Assembly (NCBI RefSeq): GCF_018252635.1
Contig: NZ_JAGTXM010000006.1
Coordinates: 62,001 to 126,000, forward strand
DNA: 64,000 nucleotides
Reading direction: 5' to 3'
From: Citrobacter amalonaticus
GTDB taxonomy: Bacteria > Pseudomonadota > Gammaproteobacteria > Enterobacterales > Enterobacteriaceae
The position numbers and the translations under genes are program-made. The notes beneath the pieces were generated by a model that saw only the letters and a program-made list of their open reading frames with translations, was not told the origin of the DNA and did not search any database. Of the stretch, positions 63,849 to 64,000 are shown piece by piece; position 1 is the stretch's first letter, and each line of letters opens with the position of its first letter.

Positions 63849-64000
63849 TTACTCTGGACGCGGCTTAAGCGGGAAGCGGCGACGGACCAGTACGAAGAAC
63901 AGCGGCACGAAGTAGATAGCCAACACTGTCGCTGAAATCATTCCCCCCATGACGCCCGTCCCGACGGCGTGTTGACCGCCGGAACCTGCACCGCTACTGA
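63849..64000 (-). CDS. acrD: Aminoglycoside efflux RND pump AcrD, 3' end only
   Basis: AcrD is the inner-membrane RND pump that exports aminoglycosides and other polar compounds with AcrA and TolC. Only the last 49 codons are in the window: [20 protein letters not shown], then a membrane helix [16 protein letters not shown], then the basic tail [11 protein letters not shown] and a TAA stop. The sequence matches the end of E. coli AcrD, and the gene order ypfM-acrD agrees. The rest lies beyond the window. Confidence 0.92.
   Translation of the reverse strand, partial: SSGAGSGGQHAVGTGVMGGMISATVLAIYFVPLFFVLVRRRFPLKPRPE

Overview
The window is a chromosomal segment from a member of the Enterobacteriaceae close to Escherichia, Salmonella and Citrobacter; Citrobacter is my best guess. 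Almost every gene is recognisable from E. coli K-12 at high protein identity and the order matches the K-12 stretch from acrD to trmJ read in reverse. Intergenic REP/BIME and ERIC-type palindromes also fit the family. The species call is inference, because no rRNA gene or marker was searched.

Layout. 1-6633: end of trmJ, then the Fe-S assembly operon iscR-iscS-iscU-iscA-hscB-hscA-fdx-iscX. 6812-9884: pepB, sseB and, on the other strand, sseA. 10093-17367: the periplasmic defence pair yfhM (bacterial alpha-2-macroglobulin) and pbpC. 17503-26499: ndk, rlmN, rodZ, ispG, hisS, yfgM, bamB, der. 26632-27958: an accessory DUF2786 membrane protein and yfgJ. 27964-32615: xseA and the divergent guaBA operon. 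32730-39131: yfgG, the c-di-GMP phosphodiesterase yfgF, and ppk-ppx. 39320-40995: purMN. 41258-42688: an accessory 6-phospho-beta-glucosidase. 42870-45677: upp-uraA and hda. 45804-50516: an accessory cassette absent from E. coli K-12 at this place. 50517-64000: yfgD, bepA, perM, bcp-gcvR, dapA-bamC-purC, ypfJ-tmcA, ypfH, ypfN, dapE-yffB, the 19-residue ypfM and the 3' end of acrD.

The most interesting region is the hda-yfgD cassette. A tight minus-strand operon encodes a lactose/cellobiose-family PTS membrane component, a glycosylasparaginase-type Ntn hydrolase and an M17 leucyl aminopeptidase. It diverges from a 280-residue protein that keeps the frame of an IS481/IS3-like transposase but has lost all three catalytic acidic residues, which suggests a domesticated DNA-binding regulator. 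The shared intergenic region carries a CRP box placed exactly where a class II activated promoter for the operon would need it. The proposed function, catabolism of a sugar-asparagine conjugate such as GlcNAc-Asn, is inference.

Other points of note are a 6-phospho-beta-glucosidase gene behind two LacI-family operators 57 bp apart, a histidyl-tRNA synthetase whose first ~80 residues diverge from its enteric relatives and carry an extra short insertion, an ERIC element inside the isc operon, and several non-ATG starts (CTG for hda, TTG for gcvR, GTG for purM, yfgG, yfgM and hisS). Regulation visible in the sequence includes paired IscR sites, three PurR boxes (guaB, purM, purC), a Pho box before ppk, an FNR-like box before yfgF, and the UTP-sensing initiation sequence of upp.
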